64,000 nt of DNA, from NCBI GenBank assembly GCA_030248195.1, contig JASAND010006313.1:1-64000 (forward strand), given 5' to 3'. The position numbers and the translations under genes were made by a program. The stretch is from Trissonchulus latispiculum (taxonomy: Eukaryota > Nematoda > Enoplea > Enoplida > Ironidae). Below the pieces are notes generated by a model that was given only the letters and a program-made list of their open reading frames with translations, was not told where the DNA came from and made no database searches. Positions 22,674 to 36,031 of this stretch are shown in pieces; within the stretch, counting starts at the first letter, position 1; every line of letters starts with the position of its first letter.

Positions 22674-23918
22674 ATTTTCATAGTTACTCCAGAGCGGCGT
22701 AAATTTGACATGTTTGCCCACGTTTTTCATGGATTTACGACGGATAACGGTAATATACCGCTATCCGGCGTAAATATAAAAAATTGAGAATTTTCATAGT
22801 TACGCCAGAGCGGCGTAAATTTGACTTTTTCGCCTATGTTTTACACGTATTTACGCCGGATAACGGTAATATACCGCTATCCGGCGTAAATATGAAAAAT
22901 TGAAAATTTTCACAATTACGCCACAGCGGCGTAAATTTGACTTTTTCGCCTATGTTTTACATGTATTTACGCCGGATAACGGTAATATACCGCTATCCGG
23001 CGTAAATATGAAAAATTGAGAATTTTCATAGTTACGCCAGAGTGGCGTAAATTTGACTTTTTCGCCTATGTTTTACATGTATTTACGCCGGATAACGGTA
23101 ATATACCGCTGTCCGGCGTAAATATGAAAAATTGTTAATTTTCATAGTTACGCCAGAGCGGCGTAAATTTGACTTTTTCGCCTATGTTTTACATGTATTT
23201 GCGCCGGATAACGGTAATATACCGCTATCCGGCGTAAATATGAAAAATTGAAAATTTTCATAGTTACGCCAGAGCGGCGTAAATTTGACTTTTTCGCCTA
23301 TGTTTTACATGTATTTACGCCGGACAACGGTAATATACCGCTAACCGGCGTAAATATGAAAAATTGAGAATTTTCAGAGTTACGACAGAGCGGCGTAAAT
23401 TTGACTTTTTCGGCTATGTTTTACATGTATTTACGCCGGATAACGGTAATATACCGCTATCCGGCGTAAATATGAAAAAATTGAGAATTTTCACAATTAC
23501 GCCACAGCGGCGTAAATTTGACTTTTTCGCCTATGTTTTACATGTATTTACGCCGGATAACGGTAATATACCGCTATCCGGCGTAAATATGAAAAATTGA
23601 GAATTTTCACAATTACGCCAGAGCGGCGTAAATTTGACTTTTTCGCCTATGTTTTACATGTATTTGCGCCGGATAACGGTAATATACCGCTATCCGGCGT
23701 AAATATGAAAAATTGAAAATTTTCATAGTTACGCCAGAGCGGCGTAAATTTGACTTTTTCGCCTATGTTTTACATGTATTTACGCCGGACAACGGTAATA
23801 TACCGCTATCCGGCGTAAATATGAAAAAATTGAGAATTTTCACAATTACGCCACAGCGGCGTAAATTTGACTTTTTCGCCTATGTTTTACATGTATTTAC
23901 GCCGGATAACGGTAATAT
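22674..23918. repeat. 116-bp palindromic tandem array, left part (about 11 units)
   Basis: Spacing of the AGAGCGGCGTAAATTTGAC landmark is 116-117 bp (22691, 22807, 22923, 23039, 23155, 23271, 23387, 23504 and on). Each unit holds two stems: TTACGCC-agagc-GGCGTAA, and a roughly 40-bp palindrome made of TTTACGCCGGATA, CGGTA/TACCG and TATCCGGCGTAAA. Units differ by few substitutions, mostly in the stems' partners and in CATAGTT versus CACAATT. The array stops where the inner hAT-like element inserted. Confidence 0.9.
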
Positions 23919-26083
23919 TAGAGCTGGGGCCGGTTCCACTAGAACCGGTTGGAACCGGAACCGGAACCGGAACCGGAACCGAACCGGAAGGATTTTTAGA
24001 ACCGGAACCGGAACCGGAACCGGTAGAATTTGGAACCGGCCGGTTCCAGGCTCAAAAAGTGAGTTTGAACTAAAATTTTTGCCAACTGTAAAATTTGCAA
24101 AAGTTGAAATTTGGGCCTAAATCTCATAATTTAGCATCATTTGATTTTGATGTATGATTCCCTCGTCTCCGCAGCTGAAACTGGAACTGCATTGTCACCA
24201 AGAATCATTAGCGAATGATTCGAAATCGGCGATTACATCATATGAATGTTCGAATAGTTGTTTACATCTCAACATGTAGTCAACGAACAACTCGCTGGAC
24301 GAATATTCTAAACATTTTTTATTTCCATTTTCCACTAGTTAATTGCTTTAATATTACAGAAGATTCCTATATTTTTTGCAGGGTTTCGACTCGAGCTAAA
24401 CTGAATCTGTAATGACCAGAATGTGTTGATGGTAGTAACGTGCAGCAAACATTGAAAGGCAGCAAATTTATCCAATCTTTGGAGTTCAACGATAATTTTT
24501 AAATTATTTTTAAAGCTTACCTAAATTTAATAGTTTTAAAGCTGCTACAAGTATGCAGAGTACGGCCGCGACAGTGTCTCAATTCAAATGTTCGACTTGG
24601 ACATGCGACAAGTTTTGAATATGGATTGATTTCTCGACGTGTGGGAAGCCAAAAAAGCTATCACAGTTCACGCTACAAAAAGCGCTCCCCGAGGGTATAT
24701 TTGTTCTGAAATTGCTTAATGAACAAACAAGCTCATTATTTTGAGAAAATGTAAACTTTGTCAAATTTTCACCAACAGCTTCAAGTTTGGAGGCTTATAT
24801 TTCTCCCTAACAAAATGACAATACAAAACTTAAAAATTTCCCTCAGCAAGCAGTTTTCCCAAAAATGTGTGCGTAAAGCCGCTTTCTAATTGCTGGAATG
24901 AGTTGAGAGGAATCCGTGTTCATAAAAATCTAGCCGCCATCTGTTTCGTATCTTCGTTGCTGTGCTTAGGCAGAGATGCCGCAGAGCAGACAGACCAAAT
25001 CGAAAACCAAACCAAACCAAAATCAAACAAACCATTTGAAAAACCAAATTTCTTTATAGGTATATTATCGTTGTTGTAAGTTGTAAGTTTTGGTGAGAGC
25101 ATTCGAATGACTATAAGTTTGTATATAGTTTATTATTTTCATTAATTTCATCAGCTTTTTGCTTTCGCTTTTGCTTCCAAAGCGAAGGACGCTTTCAATT
25201 ATTCTTTGAACTTAAGCTGGAGTCAACATTAACTCCGAAGAGCAATTAAATCTTGCAGGCGCAGAAACATTTGTAAACTGCTATTCCCTATTTTCGTTTT
25301 TCAGGAACTTCGGCTTTTGGCACAAAATTCGTAAGAGTGAAGGTACATAAATAGAAAGAGGTGTCGGCATAACTAATCTGTTAAGAACTAAATAGTTAGA
25401 TAGAGGTGTCTGTGTCAAAGAAAGCAGCCAATTCAGCACTAAGTAAATTTTAATATTTGCTATCTTTCAAAATTCAAATATCTTTACTACTAAAATTTCT
25501 ACAAATATCCTGCGGAAGCGAATGTAGCTTTGATAAAAGAAAATTAAAACTAAGCTTTCAGCATTTCTTATAATTCTTTGGAACGTTTTGCAGCTTTCAA
25601 GATTTCTTTGGGTTATGGTAGGGCAGGCGCTGTTTGTTCATTTTTTCAAATAAAATCCATATTTTCAGGTTAGGCATTTTGGTACACACAGTAGCATTGA
25701 ACAGTCAACTATCGAACAATTTTGTATCTTATGGTAAAAGGAAATAAAGGTTTCAATGTTGGGTATGGCAGTTTACAAGATGTTAAGAAAATTTTCTACA
25801 GTAACAAATCGAAAATTAATTTTAAAAAATTGCGAAAACAGTTGTTTAGTTGTTTGATATGTTTAATCCATTTGATTTATAGCATTGGTTCTTCATTTTG
25901 ATTGTATCATCCCTATAGGAGGCCTACAACAAATGTTAGATAAGAAAGAAAATTATCACTGCAAATTTTGTACTTGGAACCGGGAACCGGAAGCTAGAAC
26001 CGGAACCGGAACCGGAACCGGAACCGGTACCCTAGAACCGGAACCGGAACCGGTTTCGAAAATTGGAACCGGCCCCAGCTCTA
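23919..26083. mobile_element. Inner hAT-like element with CCGGAA arrays, inserted in the tandem array
   Basis: Ends TAGAGCTGGGGCCGGTTCCA and its inverse, flanked by perfect GGTAATAT (23911-23918 and 26084-26091), which is part of the array unit. Subterminal zones are (ACCGGA)n and (TCCGGT)n arrays (23940-24050, 25975-26070). The 2.0 kb A/T-rich interior has no recognisable transposase, so it is probably non-autonomous. Confidence 0.85.
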
Positions 26084-26640
26084 GGTAATATACCGCTATC
26101 CGGCGTAAATATGAAAAATTGAGAATTTTCACAATTACGCCAGAGCGGCGTAAATTTGACTTTTTCGCCTGTTTTACATGTATTTGCGCCGGATAACGGT
26201 AATATACCGCTATCCGGCGTAAATATGAAAAATTGAGAATTTTCATAGTTACGCCAGAGTGGCGTAAATTTGACTTTATCGCCTATGTTTTACATGTATT
26301 TACGCCGGATAACGGTAATATACCGCTAACCGGCGTAAATATGAAAAATTGAGAATTTTCAGAGTTACGACAGAGCGGCGTAAATTTGACTTTTTCGCCT
26401 ATGTTTTACATGTATTTACGCCGGATAACGGTAATATACCGCTATCCGGCGTAAATATGAAAAATTGAGAATTTTCATAGTTACGCCAGAGCGGCGTAAA
26501 TTTGACTTTTTCGCCTATGTTTTACATGTATTTACGCCGGATAACGGTAATATACCGCTATCCGGCGTAAATATGAAAAATTGAGAATTTTCATACTTAC
26601 GCCAGAGCGGCGTAAATTTGAATTCTTCGTCCGTAGGCTA
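26084..26640. repeat. 116-bp palindromic tandem array, right part (about 5 units)
   Basis: Continues the unit interrupted at 23918. Landmarks fall near 26142, 26257, 26372, 26488 and 26604. The last unit decays after AATTTGAATTC. Confidence 0.85.
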
Positions 26641-27224
26641 TTTACGCCAGTAACCTAAAAGACGCAAGGCCCTTCGGGAATAAAGGAATTGTTTTAAGGT
26701 TATCGCGCTCCTGTGGATGTATGCTTACAGCAGTTGGTGTATGTATTTGTTGTTCCATGGTGTTTGGTAAGCAGATAGCTCTTCGGGAATGAAGGACTTC
26801 GTTTAGTGAAGGCATTTTGAATTATATTGCACTGTAAATGGTTGCTATCAAGTGCAATCATAAAAGGTGCCGGTTAGCAGTTTCGTTGATTTTGTAAAAT
26901 AATTTGCAGCCGGCTAATTGACTGATTCATAGTATTCCAGGTTATGCACGTTAGTTATTTTCAAAGTTCGGATCATGCTGCACAAAATTGAAAAGTTGTG
27001 CAGTGGATCTGCACAACTATTAGCTAGGGTGCCGGATAGCAGAGTTGGGCCAAAAATTGAAAATTGAACATAAATTGTAAACTTTTTGGTGAAATTAGCC
27101 AAAAATTTAGTGTAAAACAAGTGTAAACAAAAATTACTCTTGGCCCTCTCCGACCCGCGGGTACCCACTGACCTGAAAGTCGACCCGCGGGTACCCGCGA
27201 CCCACTTCCAACTTTGGCTCAGCT

Positions 27225-28690
<1,466 letters not shown>

Positions 28691-28782
28691 CTCCCTACTC
28701 CTAGAAATATTCCCTGAAACATATCTAACGTTCCTGCCTAGATGAAACGGTCTTCAAAAACAGTAACATTAGCAATTATATA

Positions 28783-30128
28783 CTAAAGTCTGACACAAAA
28801 ATGTGTGTACAAAATCTGTAAGGCCTCCAGTGAACTCAATATACGTCGTAACCCCATAAAACCATATATTTTCGGAATCCTTGGAGCGAGACAAACATTT
28901 TTATAAAATTTAAAATTTTTAAAAATTTCAAAAATTTTAAAATATCGGTTTTTCGGGGAATTTTTTCGGACCGTGCAAGCTATTCAGCTCATTCTTTCAC
29001 AAAACTTTTCCCGTCCGAAGACGCATCGATTGACACAAGAACGAAAAAAATCGGTTGAGAAATAAGCATTTTATTCCAAAATTTCGTTTTTCCATTTCCT
29101 TTGATGTTTGCCGCTTTTTGCAACTTTGACTGGTTATTACTCGCGACTCGCTCACCCGAAAAATTTTTCGATTAGATTTTCAGGACCGCCTAGGCGCCCG
29201 CTTTCACATAATATATGTGGTATTTCAAAATTTGAAAATCGATTTTTTTGAAAAATACTACTTTTTGACCCAAAATTTCGGCATAGCAATTCTGGCAAAA
29301 GTGAGTAAAAATAACATAATCATAAAATTCAAGCTGAGCTGAATCCAACGATATAAAGCTTTTGTTGCCACGAATTATATTGCGCCAGCAATGAATTTTT
29401 AAACAATATCCCTTATTTCAGCTGGTTTTGCTAGTTTACACTGCTTCATTCAAATCACGGCGGCAACATCAAAGAGAGCCAAAAACCAGCTGAAATAAGG
29501 GATATTGTTTAAAAATTCATTGCTGGCGCAATATAATTCGTGGCAACAAAAGCTTTATATCGTTGGATTCAGCTCAGCTTGAATTTTATGATTATGTTAT
29601 TTTTACTCACTTTTGCCAGAATTGCTATGCCGAAATTTTGGGTCAAAAAGTAGTATTTTTCAAAAAAATCGATTTTCAAATTTTGAAATACCACATATAT
29701 CAGGTGAAAGCGGGCGCCTAGGCGGTCCTGAAAATCTAATCGAATAATTTTTCGGGTGAGCGAGTCGCGAGTAATAACCAGTCAAAGTTGCAAAAAGCGG
29801 CAAACATCAAAGGAAATGGAAAAACGAAATTTTGGAATAACATGCTTATTTCTCAACCGATTTTTTTCGTTCTTGTATCAATCGATGCGTCTTCGGGCGG
29901 GAAAATTTTTGTGAAAGAATGAGCTGAATAGCTTGCACGGTCCGAAAAAATTCCCCGAAAAACCGATATTTTAAAATTTTTGAAATTTTAAAAAATTTTA
30001 AATTTTATAAAAATGTTTGTCTCGCTGCAAGGATTCCGAAAATATATGGTTATATGGGGTTACGACGTATATTGAGTTCACTGGAGGCCTTACAGATTTT
30101 GTACACACATTTTTGTGTCAGACTTTAG
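28783..30128. mobile_element. Near-perfect 1.35 kb palindromic (fold-back) element, TA-flanked
   Basis: The left arm (to 29428) and right arm (from 29481) are reverse complements over about 645 bp with only a handful of differences. The 52-bp spacer contains TTCATTCAAATCACGG. Ends CTAAAGTCTGACACAAAAAT and its inverse are bordered by TA (28781-28782, 30129-30130), as in Tc1/mariner-type insertions. No coding sequence. One arm is related to 520-690 of this window. Confidence 0.85.
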
Positions 30129-30130
30129 TA

Positions 30131-33100
30131 ATTTGTACACAGCAATGGGCAAAAAATTATCTTGAGGCAGCCATACTAAGTACAGACAAATAACGCAGTC
30201 GGGTCACTAAAATGTGCATACATACACAATAGACAAACAATTTGACAGGAGGCAAAGTACATAACTTACCAAAGATAGAATAGTAACAAAATGCAATGAA
30301 AACAGACATGCATGCTACAATGAGAAAAAAGTCAAATGGTTAAAACACATTTTCAAATTTAGCAAATACGTACCTAGTCACAGCCTGTAAACTTAACCTG
30401 ACATTACACATCATTAAAAGCAATCTAAATTATATAATAGTAAATTAATTATATTGGCAAACGCAATGCAATGATTACTAAACCTTTATACACACTACAT
30501 GTACATAAGCCCGTAGGTAATGTAGTTATACATTATATGGTGCACGGCAATATTTAATATCCTACAAATTGGAGCAGTTTGAGCGGCAACAACCTAGGTA
30601 AATTAAGAATCCAAAATTAAGTATATACGCATTCTTGATTGTAGTGTTGAAATTTTTCATAGCAGCAGCCGGGTCTTGATTTTCTCCAATGTAATCTTTG
30701 GAATGCATATTTCATATAAACAGCACCAAAATCTGGTTTCAAATTGTTGTCTTTTTGTGTTGGTTTATAATTATACGTATATATGATTTTAGTTTACACT
30801 ATGAAACTGTTGTCACTGAGGGTTAGCTTTAGTCTAACGTTTAGTTTCTCTCTTTTTCTGCAGCATAATACATTTGTATTCAAATAGGTCAATAGAATAA
30901 TACAAGATTATAAGGAAATTATAGAAACCCTGCTAGAGTGGTCCCTCACTGCATGTTAGCAAAATTAACTAATTTAAATACGTACACGTAGTACACGTTA
31001 CGTACAAATTTCACATTGTTCAGATTTGACGCAGATTGTTCAGATTTGACGCAGATTTGACTGATCATGTAAGTGTGAACAAATAGTCAACGGAGTAAGT
31101 GATCCCTATTATTATTCTATCGCAGAAGGGGGGGGGAAACTAAGGGGGTCACTAGGAAAACCAGTGGTCTTGTGAGGTCATGAGGCCTAACTTTCTGAGA
31201 GTTTAAAGCCTAACAAAAATTAAGAATTCACGTGGCTACTGACAAAGTTAATGTTTGGGCGTGGAGATTACATATCAAAATTCACGTCTCAAACGACGGA
31301 AACGGGCGGACGCGTGAAAATGCGTGAAAACTACATGCATAAAAATTTTATCACTACGTATTTCGAACAAAAAGCATTCGGTAAATCTATACATACGCTT
31401 TCAATAAAATCATAAAGCACGTTTCAAAAACATAATTAAATAAACACTACGGCACAAAATCAAAATATTATGCACCAAATTTACCAGTAAACTACACTCA
31501 CATTTTAACTAAAACTATGTATTTATAGGAAAGTTCTAAACCTGGTTTGGCTTTCCACAACTTAATTCTTTCCTCCAAACAGTAAAAGTAAAGTACAATT
31601 ACAATAAAATCTACTAAATTTGATTGAAAATAAAATCTCAACTGAAAAAGCCAGAGCTTGGGCTCTGACGAAAATAACATGTGGAAGCAACACGAAGTTT
31701 GATGACCCAACCCAACGGAAAATACCATTAAGCTCCATTTTAGGAAAAAACGTGAAAGTGATGTGGAAAGTTTGAAAAAACTAATTTTTCGAGGCCATTC
31801 ATGACCTTCCCACAATAACTAGCCTAGAGCTGGACTATAAACTGATATTTAGTTTAGGTACATCATACATACGTAGTGAAGGCCATTTTGTAAAGTTGTT
31901 TCTAAATAAAGTCTCTGATTTTGTACGTACACAAAGAGACACCTAATACAGGAAAAACTGTCAGTGTCTTGGAAACAAATAGTATATTACGTAATAAATT
32001 AAGTCGAATCAAGCCACCAGTATACCGTTAGGGGGAGGGACGTCAAATAGAGCACACAAACAGCAATGTAAATAGTAGCAGTACGGTACGATGTAGGCGG
32101 TGAATAACGAAAATATAATAGTTAAAGGAACAAAACACAAACGAGTAAAAACTATACAGGGAAACATGACAACAAACAAACGAATAATAATAATATAATT
32201 GAAATAATACGGAAAACCACAAAAAAAGCAAAGTTTAAAGACCAATACTATAATGGTATACAGAATTGTGAGAAGATATAAAAGTAAGCTTATACGCACA
32301 GTGACACAATTAGACTTCAAGTTTTAAAGTACAATAGCAAATAATTACGTAAGCATATATATTATTAAAGATATTTATATACTATTCCCTCGTAAAAGCA
32401 AAAAGCAGTGTATCAACAATTCCCATAAGAAAGAAGTATTGTACGTAGAATACGAAAATACGCAGGATACTCACTGTTTGTGAGCATCCTACAAGCACCA
32501 GATAACATTAATAAGACATGCCGTGTATAACGTTGGCCCAGTGCTAAGTCAAATTTTTGCCCGAATTACTCAGTTAGAAAAAGTATTTTCATCGAATAGA
32601 AATGGTAAATGGAAATGAAATTGAAAAGGTCGGAGGAGGCAGACAAAAAAGAAGATCAGAGACAATACACAGGAATAAAAAACAAAATTTCTAAGCTCAA
32701 AATACCATACTTTCTTTCGTGGGAATTGCGTCCACACTGCCATAAGTACACAGATTTCACGGCGTATTTTCATTTTCTATACCATATTCCGGAAATATTT
32801 CAGCAGAAGTAGAAGCAATAGAGGAGCATCAAAATCACACATTATGTCAGTCAAAATCAAAGCAATATCGTCAATGTACGACTGAATGAACTTTTTCACA
32901 CAATCAAGCAACCAATAACCTAGAGACAGAAAAAATACAAAGGCATAACACAGGGGCATTAAAAATAAAAAATCTAAAAATGTTCTTGAAACCTGGACTG
33001 ATAGGCCTGGTTTGTCAGACACCCTGAAACAGGTAGAAAGTACAAGCATTTATAAAAAACACGGAAAATTATACTTTAAAACTCACCAAACTTACTTGCT

Positions 33101-34880
33101 TCAAATACCAAATGAGAAACCTACGCAAATCTCCCACTCTTTCCAAGCTTCTTTCCTAACGCTATTATGAGGTATTAAGAAAACTAAGGTATCCAGAACA
33201 CGTTTCTTACTCAGTGATTGATAAATAGTACAACAAGCGTCACGCTTTGTTATCAGCTTGAGGTGTCGTGCTTTGCACGCAGTTGTCCCTTCTTCCACCA
33301 CCTCCTACAAACATCGTGCCTGGTGGATCAAAGAATTTGCGCAGATACAACTCGAAACAGTAATAATCCTTTGCGTTTACATTGACGAAGACGATACGCC
33401 TAGCAACAGCACAGCATGTTGCTCGAGCTGATAACAGAAAACGCCACGCTTGTCACATTCTTATCTATTATGTACTCTTGCTATGTTTAATAAATCAGGG
33501 TGGAGTAGTAAAGCTTGCAGGTCGACGCTCGTCAACGTAAGAACAAACCCTTTCAATGAATCACTACTCCCTTCATTGCAAAACAGCAGGCGAGACCAAC
33601 ATTGTGCGTTAATGTGCCTTGTCTGAGCGCATATTTACATTTAAAATAGGGCAGATCTACATATGTATCTGCAAGGGTATATAAATTGGAAAAAACATCC
33701 TAAGTATAAATTGGAAAAAATGTGTAAGTAAATACCACATTAGACAAAATCTATAAACCTGCAGACTTTGAATGCAAAGGCAACGGTCAAATATATGCAC
33801 GGTTATGCGAAAGTTTTACGGCATGTATATCGAATGCAAAATAATACGAAATCCACTACTGTATAATACAGGTGAGCAAATTTCATCACAACATTATCAC
33901 TGCTAAAGCTGAGAACGATATCAAATGTCTAACCTGAGCAAGTTATGCAAATTATTCAAAAAATTGCAATGGTAACGCACGCAAAAACTGGTATAAAAAG
34001 AGTTACGGTATGGCGAGTCACTGAGCAAGTATACGAATATATGCAAGTTGTTTACGGATACGTAGCATAAGCGAATACGATTATGACGAAACATTCAATA
34101 AAAAACTGACTGTTCAATTTCAATTTCGCAAAAAAGTTATATTATAACTGTATACGTAAACGTATATTATACAATGAAATTGTTTGAAAATCGTCAAACT
34201 GGTTTCCGTTTCATTTCGGCCTGAGGGAGAAAAAGAGGAAGCGAGCCTCTCTCACTCTCTCTATCTTAGCTGAAGAGTGACTGACTGGGACAGATAGGAG
34301 ACGACATTCTGAAACCGAACCGCCCGGAAAGGAGAAGACGCGAGGACAGAACCGATCTAAAGTACTGCAACATTATACCAGGCACGCTGTCAAAATGTCA
34401 ACTATGTTTACAACAAAAAATATATATTGCACAGGGACATGTTACGAAATAATTTCTTGAACAATTTCCTAACCTAAAAAGAACTGTGCTGTGGTGCATG
34501 GTTGTTCCAGCCCTCCTGAGAGATTCAAATGGAACTAGTTTTTCCTAACGGGATTGGATTAATCAAACAGAAGCAGTCCAAAAAAGCGGAGGGAAGAGCC
34601 TCCCCCATTAAAGAAAACACAGTTTACTAATTAACTCGAAAGTTCTCGAACAGGTTTTGGCGTTAGGAATTGTGTTAATTTTAGCTTAGCCAGGATTTCG
34701 GGAAGACGAAGGGATAAGCTTAGTTAACGAAGCCTGTACGAAAGGTGAACATGTTTCTTGATGTCTAGAAGTATCATTAAGACCACTAAGACCTACCCTG
34801 CTAGAACTACTATTAACTTTTAGCACACAGCTAAACCGAAAAGGAAATACCTGTGTATATAAATTTTAAACACTAAAGGT
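30131..34880. other. No gene recognised
   Basis: About 4.7 kb of A/T-rich sequence with short open frames only. There is a G-run at 31128-31136. 34205-34340 is a more G/C-rich patch with purine-rich tracts. I see no exon with both splice signals and a recognisable product. Part may be 3' untranslated or regulatory sequence of the gene ending at 36032. Confidence 0.4.
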
Positions 34881-34883
34881 AGC

Positions 34884-35420
34884 ATACGGGGGGATACAAA
34901 CTTTAGCAGAGCTTGGCCAATTTAGGTCAAACTTTGTGTGGGTGCATGCATTCCAACACATGTTTGGTGATAAAATTTAAAAATTTAAAAATTTTCAACT
35001 TTTCAAGGGAGGATCAAGGGAAACCGCAGTTTTATTATCGAATCTTACCGAAACATCGTACTCAGGGGTTTTCTGGGTCGCAGAGCACGAATCCGCAGTC
35101 CTTTTTTTCGATTCAGCTTTTCGTTAATAGCCAAGTATAAGCTAAAGTTGTAAGCTTATACGATATATATACTGAACTAAGGAAAGCTGAATCGAAAAGC
35201 GGACTGCAGATAAACCACTTCGGCAAGATCGATGATAAAAAGTGTGTGGTTGCCCTTGGTCCCCCTTGAAAACTTCAAAATTTAAAATTTTATTACCAAT
35301 GATTTAGACATGTGCTTGAATGCACCCATACAAAGTTCGAGCCAAATCGGTCAACTTTTGAGAATGGTAAAATGTTGGTGGGAGATAGTTTACTTGAATA
35401 ATTGAAAGGGGAGGTTGTAT
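34884..35420. repeat. Diverged fold-back repeat
   Basis: The left half (GGGTGCATGCATTCCAACACATG.., CTTTTCAAGGGAGGATCAAGGG, CGATTCAGCTTT) is mirrored with many changes by the right half (35165-35400). The centre is near 35150. Probably an old inverted-repeat element. Confidence 0.6.
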
Positions 35421-36031
35421 ACTTGATTCTCAAAATAATTTAACACGAACCGGCCCAAAGTGCACACGCTGAACTACGTATTATTATTCAGGACAAAACC
35501 TGACAACTATATATCAATAGTAGGAAATTTTGTTGCCATACTCAAGTTATTTCGTCAAACAAGTTTGTAGTAAGACTGGCATCATTACTGACAGCACGTG
35601 TAAGTGATGCGGCGACCTAGTTTATTACGGTGCGGTATTGTAAAAATACCAACCAGTACCAACCAACACAGGACGGATTATCCTGGACCATAAAGAAAGT
35701 TTGTCGGAAAGTGTCAAAATTGACGTTTGCAACACAAATACTATCACACATAGCCTAATGGTAATATCCTTGTAGTCATAAGGAGTTATCCTTATAAAAG
35801 TTCCAGTTCTGCTACACCTCCTACGAAAACTTCCAAATGTTCTCAACAATTATAAGCGTTTTCCATTAAACTAAACAATTACCGATTGATGACTGCTTTC
35901 TGGCTATCCTGTTTTGGAGACCAAATAAACTCAAATGAGTGAATAAGTGAATAATAAGTAGACAAAAGCTTACCATAACTATTTTACACACCACCTCCGC
36001 CAACCAGACCACCACTGAATGAGAACTGATC

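Larger units (their letters stand above)
22230..27051. mobile_element. Middle inverted-repeat element carrying a satellite-like array
   Basis: Ends GGCCCAACTCTGCTATCCGG and its inverse match for about 75 bp. The flanks AAACATTG (22222-22229) and AAAAATTG (27052-27059) match at 7 of 8. Further in, CATTCCCGAAGGGCCTTGTGC (about 22500) and its inverse near 26665 extend the symmetry. The centre is the 116-bp tandem array. No coding sequence. Confidence 0.65.
21401..27216. mobile_element. Outer hAT-like element of a three-level nest
   Basis: Ends CAGAGTTGGAAGTGGGTCGC and, inverted, GCGACCCACTTCCAACTTTG, flanked by perfect GCTCAGCT (21393-21400 and 27217-27224). Subterminal zones carry GACCCGCGGGTACCCGCGACCC-like repeats. 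Its own sequence is 21401-22229 and 27052-27216; the rest is inserted or internal material. No transposase is seen. Confidence 0.8.

Noticed and set aside
22674..24120. ORFs of 78-135 codons in the tandem array
   Set aside because: They repeat the same peptide because of the array period and have no start or splice context. They are by-products of the 116-117 bp repeat.
22674..26640. CRISPR-like or repeat-spacer array
   Set aside because: The units are fully tandem, with no unique spacers, and the context is a eukaryotic transposon nest.
31498..33300. Minus-strand ORFs of 60-105 codons
   Set aside because: Composition-driven, without recognisable motifs or paired splice signals.
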